Source: Nitrospirota bacterium (GTDB lineage: Bacteria > Nitrospirota > Nitrospiria > Nitrospirales > Nitrospiraceae). Taken from it: a stretch of 64,000 bases of DNA. Within the stretch, counting starts at the first letter, position 1, and each line of letters opens with the position of its first letter. The stretch lies in assembly GCA_030645475.1 (NCBI GenBank), contig JAUSMA010000068.1, forward strand, positions 1 through 64,000, read 5' to 3'. A program made the translations under genes and the position numbers. The notes beneath the pieces are model-generated. The model saw only the letters and a list, made by a program, of their open reading frames with translations, was not told the origin of the DNA and did no database searches. Shown here in pieces: positions 60,124 to 64,000 of this stretch.

Positions 60124-62892
60124 ATGAGCACCCCCCAACTCGACAAAATTTACGATCCCAAGGCAGTCGAAGCGCGCTGGTATGAGATCTGGACCAAACA
60201 AGGCTACTTCCACGCCTCGCCGACCCATCCAGGACAGCCCTACTCCATCGTCATTCCACCACCCAATGTCACCGGCTCACTCCACGTTGGCCACGCGCTG
60301 AACCATTCGATTCAGGACATCCTGATACGCTGGCGACGGATGCAAGGCCGCAATGTGCTCTGGCTACCCGGCACCGACCATGCCGGGATTGCCACGCAAA
60401 ACGTCGTAGAAAAACAACTCATGGCCGAAGGCGCTTCTCGGGAATCTCTGGGGCGAGAACGCTTCATCGAGCGCGTCTGGCAATGGAAAGCCACCTCCGG
60501 GGATACCATTATCCGTCAACAAAAACGGCTGGGTGAGTCCTGCGACTGGGAACGTCTACGTTTTACGATGGACGAAGGACTCTCGAAAGCGGTGCTCGAA
60601 GTGTTCGTCCGGTTACATCAGGAGGGACTGATCTATCGGGGGGAACGGCTGATCAACTGGTGCCCCCGCTGCCTGACCGCCCTCTCCGACATCGAAGTCG
60701 AGCACGAAGATATTAAAGGCAAACTGTACTCGATTGAATACCAACTGGAACAGGACCCGACAATTCGCCTCACGGTGGCCACGACCAGACCAGAAACCCT
60801 GTTCGGCGACACCGCCGTGGCCGTGCATCCTGAAGATCCACGGTACAATCGTCTGATCGGGCAACGAGTCCGGCTCCCCCTCACCAATCGCACGATTCCT
60901 ATCGTCGGCGATGCGATCCTCGTTAACCGCGAGTTCGGCACTGGGGCGGTGAAGATTACGCCGGCACACGATTTCAACGACTTTGAAGCGGGCGAACGGC
61001 ATAACTTGCCAAGACTTCCCATCTTCGACTATCAGGCCTTGCTCGATCGACAAGGCCTGGTCGCCGCCGACGTCGAACCAACCGTCATCGACGCCATCGC
61101 AACCCTTCCCGCCATCAAAGCCAGGGCCAAGACAGAGCAACTGCTGAAAGACCGTGAGCTCCTTACAAAAGTCGACGACCACAAGATGGCCATTGGAAAA
61201 TGCTACCGCTGCAAGACGGTGGTCGAGCCATACCTGTCGCCGCAATGGTTCGTAAAGGTCAAACCGCTCGCCGAGCCTGCCATCCAGGCAGTGGTCGACG
61301 GCCGCATCCGTCTCCTCCCTGAAGGCTGGACGAACAACTACCTGGGATGGATGAGGGACATCAAAGACTGGTGCATCTCACGCCAGATCTGGTGGGGGCA
61401 CCAGATTCCCGCCTGGTATTGCCGGACGTGCAACAAGGACTTGATCGTTGGAGGAGCCGCTGCGACGGCTTCAGCGACGCTAGCCCCACGACTGACGATT
61501 CTCCAAGGCGCCACACCGATTGTCGGAAAATCTGCGCCCACGACCTGCCAGACATGTGGAGGCGATGATTTCATCCGCGACCCCGACGTCCTCGACACCT
61601 GGTTCTCATCGGCGCTCTGGCCCTTCTCGACCCTGGGATGGCCCGAACAGACGGTGGAGCTCAAAACCTACTACCCGACCTCGACGCTCGTGACAGGGCT
61701 CGACATTCTCTTCTTCTGGGTTGCGCGCATGATCATGATGGGTCTGAAATTCATGGGCGATGTGCCCTTCCGGGATGTCTATATCCATGCCCTCGTGCGG
61801 GATGCCGAAGGGCAGAAGATGAGCAAATCGAAAGGCAACGTCATCGATCCTTTGCATGTAATGGAGCAATTCGGCACCGACGCCCTCCGCTTCACGTTGG
61901 CCGCGATGGCCTCACCAGGTCGAGACATCAAACTCGCGGAAGAACGGATTGAAGGCTATCGCAACTTCGCCAACAAGATCTGGAATGCCGCTCGTTTCAG
62001 CCTCATGAATCTCGATGGGCCACGAACGGCCAACGCACCGATAGAACGGACCTTCCCCGACCGCTGGATTTTGAGTCGTCTCAATCAAACGATTCAGCTT
62101 GTGACATCAGAGTTAGAGGCCTATCGGTTCGATCGCGCGGCCAATGCCCTGTACCAATTCATCTGGCACGAGTACTGCGACTGGTACCTCGAACTGATCA
62201 AACCGACATTGCAAAACCCCGCGAGCCCGGACGCGCCAGGGACCAGGCAAACGCTCGTCGACACATTTGAAACCACGATGAGGCTTCTGCACCCGTTCAT
62301 GCCTTTTCTGACGGAAGAGATCTGGCAGACGCTTCCACACCAGGGTGAGAGCATCGTGGTTCAGCAGTACCCCACCGCTGAAGCGACCTGGACTGCGCCG
62401 GAAATGGATCGCCGGTTTACGTTGCTCGAACAGACCATCGGTCTGGTCCGCTCGTCCCGCATGCTCTTGAACTATCCACCGGGACAACAAATTACGTTCT
62501 ACGTCGCGCACGATGAACCGACGCGGCAGGGACATCTGGATCAACTCCGGAGCTACCTCGCCCATCTCGGTCGCGGCACGGTCGATCTGACACCGGCTAC
62601 GACCTGGCCGACCAACAATCTGCTCCGGCTCATCACCGAAGGCTTATCCGTCGGCATCGTGGTGGCAGGCGATGTGGATCTCAACAAAGCACTGGACCGT
62701 CTGCTCAAGCAACAATCAGAGCAGACGAAGGAGATGGATCGGCTGGAAGGAAAGCTGCGCAATCAGGAATTTACTGCCAAGGCTCCACCGGAGGTGATTA
62801 CCGATCACCAGGATCGCCTGGCAAGCCTGCGCCGGGATCAAGCCATGCTCGCCAACAGCGAACAGCAATTGCGCGCCATGTTGGGAGCATAA
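60124..62892 (+). CDS. valS: Valine-tRNA ligase ValS
   Basis: This 922-residue class I synthetase has 'VIPPPNVTGSLHVGHALNHS' (the HIGH motif as HVGH, near residue 53-56), the editing/CP1 domain ('TVATTRPETLFGDTAVAVHP'), zinc-like cysteine pairs ('CYRCKTVVEPYLSPQWFVK', 'CQTCGGDDFIRDPDVLDTW'), and 'EGQKMSKSKGNVIDPLHVM' (KMSKS near 564-568). The C-terminal coiled-coil arm typical of ValS is present ('LKQQSEQTKEMDRLEGKLRN'). All diagnostic motifs are intact. nadC begins four bases later. Confidence 0.96.
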   Translation: MSTPQLDKIYDPKAVEARWYEIWTKQGYFHASPTHPGQPYSIVIPPPNVTGSLHVGHALNHSIQDILIRWRRMQGRNVLWLPGTDHAGIATQNVVEKQLMAEGASRESLGRERFIERVWQWKATSGDTIIRQQKRLGESCDWERLRFTMDEGLSKAVLEVFVRLHQEGLIYRGERLINWCPRCLTALSDIEVEHEDIKGKLYSIEYQLEQDPTIRLTVATTRPETLFGDTAVAVHPEDPRYNRLIGQRVRLPLTNRTIPIVGDAILVNREFGTGAVKITPAHDFNDFEAGERHNLPRLPIFDYQALLDRQGLVAADVEPTVIDAIATLPAIKARAKTEQLLKDRELLTKVDDHKMAIGKCYRCKTVVEPYLSPQWFVKVKPLAEPAIQAVVDGRIRLLPEGWTNNYLGWMRDIKDWCISRQIWWGHQIPAWYCRTCNKDLIVGGAAATASATLAPRLTILQGATPIVGKSAPTTCQTCGGDDFIRDPDVLDTWFSSALWPFSTLGWPEQTVELKTYYPTSTLVTGLDILFFWVARMIMMGLKFMGDVPFRDVYIHALVRDAEGQKMSKSKGNVIDPLHVMEQFGTDALRFTLAAMASPGRDIKLAEERIEGYRNFANKIWNAARFSLMNLDGPRTANAPIERTFPDRWILSRLNQTIQLVTSELEAYRFDRAANALYQFIWHEYCDWYLELIKPTLQNPASPDAPGTRQTLVDTFETTMRLLHPFMPFLTEEIWQTLPHQGESIVVQQYPTAEATWTAPEMDRRFTLLEQTIGLVRSSRMLLNYPPGQQITFYVAHDEPTRQGHLDQLRSYLAHLGRGTVDLTPATTWPTNNLLRLITEGLSVGIVVAGDVDLNKALDRLLKQQSEQTKEMDRLEGKLRNQEFTAKAPPEVITDHQDRLASLRRDQAMLANSEQQLRAMLGA

Positions 62893-62895
62893 CCC

Positions 62896-63798
62896 ATGGT
62901 CAGGCCTCCGGTTGCCGACATACGGCGCGCCGTTCGACTAGCGCTCCAAGAAGACCTCCCGCACGGCGACGTCACGACCGCCGTCCTCTTTCCCTCTGAG
63001 GTTCCGGCGCGCGCACGCATCGTCGCTCAGCAATCGCTGGTGGTCGCAGGCCTCGCCGCGGCCATTCATGTGTTTCGCGCCATCGACCCGACGCTCGTCC
63101 TCTCCATCCACCGCCAGGATGGGGACCGAGCACAGGATGGAGACTGCCTCCTCCAGATCGAAGGCGATGGGCGATCCATCCTCACGGCGGAACGAGTCGC
63201 CTTGAACTTTCTCCAACACCTCTCAGGCATCGCCACCTTGACGAGCCAATTTTGCGATGCCGTTCTCGGATACCCCGTGACGATCCTCGATACAAGAAAA
63301 ACCACCCCTGGGTTACGCGCCCTACAGAAATGGGCGGTCCTCCTCGGCGGAGGCACGAACCATCGCCCGTCCCTGAGCGACGGCATCCTCATCAAGGACA
63401 ATCATCTGGCGCTCCTCAGCCGAACGACCATGCCTATCAAAACTGCCTGCCGCAAGGCCAACGCCAAGGCCCCCAGCGGCATGACGGTGATTGTGGAAGT
63501 GGAATCATTAGAGGAGGTGAAACAGGCCCTCGCAGAGCCAGTCGATATCATCCTGTTGGATAACATGACCCCGACCATGGTGCGTCGCGCCGTCAAGTTG
63601 ATCAAGAGTCATGCACTGGTGGAAGTCTCCGGTGGAATCACCTTGAGCAATGTGCGGGCGATGGCAGCGGCAGGCCCGGACCGCATTTCCATCGGAGCCC
63701 TCACCCATTCAGCTCCCGCCGCAACACTCAGCCTGGAGCTCGAACTTCGCAGAGCTAGCAAGCTAAGCAAAATCCATGATAACAAGCGAGCTCGCTGA
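62896..63798 (+). CDS. nadC: Nicotinate-nucleotide pyrophosphorylase NadC
   Basis: This 300-residue enzyme converts quinolinate and PRPP to nicotinate mononucleotide in NAD synthesis. Diagnostic motifs: 'ALQEDLPHGDVTTAVLFP' start, 'RSILTAERVALNFLQHLSGI', 'VTILDTRKTTPGLRALQKWA', 'GILIKDNHLALL' and 'DIILLDNMTPTMVRRAVKLI'. Length is typical. It is cotranscribed with valS. Confidence 0.95.
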   Translation: MVRPPVADIRRAVRLALQEDLPHGDVTTAVLFPSEVPARARIVAQQSLVVAGLAAAIHVFRAIDPTLVLSIHRQDGDRAQDGDCLLQIEGDGRSILTAERVALNFLQHLSGIATLTSQFCDAVLGYPVTILDTRKTTPGLRALQKWAVLLGGGTNHRPSLSDGILIKDNHLALLSRTTMPIKTACRKANAKAPSGMTVIVEVESLEEVKQALAEPVDIILLDNMTPTMVRRAVKLIKSHALVEVSGGITLSNVRAMAAAGPDRISIGALTHSAPAATLSLELELRRASKLSKIHDNKRAR

Positions 63799-63833
63799 AG
63801 GTCTGAACCTGTGCAGCACAAGAAGTTCTCACT

Positions 63834-63954
63834 GGATGCTCAAAACGTTCGTCCAACAAGGCCGCAGGCGAGTCGAAACCGGCGGCGTACCCTCAAGGGT
63901 ACGTTGAGGATTTCGATGAGCCGAGAACGACGTTGGCTGGCGTTTTCAGCATCC
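63834..63954. repeat. Palindromic intergenic repeat, copy 5
   Basis: Ends GGATGCTCAAAACG and CGTTTTCAGCATCC are inverted. The centre GCGTACCCTCAAGGGTACGT keeps the hairpin. The arms are more diverged than in copies 2-4. The remaining 46 bases to the window end show no gene. Confidence 0.8.
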
Positions 63955-64000
63955 TCTTAGGTGACCAGTGCAACCCTCGCCGCCCCTCACTCGCAATACG

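Overview
The window most resembles a Gram-negative, Nitrospira-like bacterium. This is an inference from overall gene style, GC-rich sequence, outer-membrane proteins (PagL-type deacylase, beta-barrel), many Sec/Tat-exported hypothetical proteins, c-type heme motifs and short palindromic intergenic repeats. No rRNA or taxonomic marker is present to prove it.

Bases 1-26000 are accessory and almost entirely minus-strand. After a left-truncated VgrG (plus strand) come four phage-tail/type VI-like proteins that each carry an export signal: an Hcp-like tube protein (Sec), two gp19-like tail-tube proteins (Tat) and a VgrG-like spike helix on a Gly/Ala linker (Sec). Further along are a GT2 enzyme, a GT-C-like membrane protein, an exported zinc-phospholipase-C-like protein, two large exported helical paralogs (plus a broken third copy), three exported paralogs sharing a new-looking N-terminal domain (one ending in two c-heme motifs), an Lcl/DUF1566 protein and an exported caspase-like protease with Sel1-like repeats. 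Three near-identical sigma70-type promoters (TTGACA-N17-TACACT) lie upstream of the tail-like operon, the helical-paralog operon and the caspase gene. They suggest one regulon, possibly an undescribed cell-surface or extracellular apparatus built from exported tail-like parts.

Bases 26400-41300 hold mixed genes: glgB, a DUF882 peptidase-like protein, a PstS-like binding protein, response regulators, a SagB-type double nitroreductase, an HDOD regulator, TPR proteins, a PagL-like lipid A deacylase, and a glycosyltransferase/methyltransferase pair.

Bases 41321-47584 form a tightly overlapping operon that looks like a complete RiPP (modified peptide) pathway: PqqD-like recognition element, two radical SAM enzymes, a 76-residue Cys-containing precursor, an HprK-like kinase, a third radical SAM/SPASM enzyme, a nucleotidyltransferase and an S26-type peptidase.

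Bases 47968-63800 are mostly core genes: ECF sigma/anti-sigma pair, tadA, a phosphopantetheinyl transferase, tRNA-Ser(CGA), a DUF2779 nuclease-like protein, a MATE exporter, a ketopantoate-reductase-like/molybdopterin-domain fusion, a sirtuin, a HAD hydrolase, a response regulator, a 37-residue basic protein, valS and nadC. Five copies and one half-copy of a ~125-bp palindromic repeat are scattered between genes from 28.7 kb to the end.
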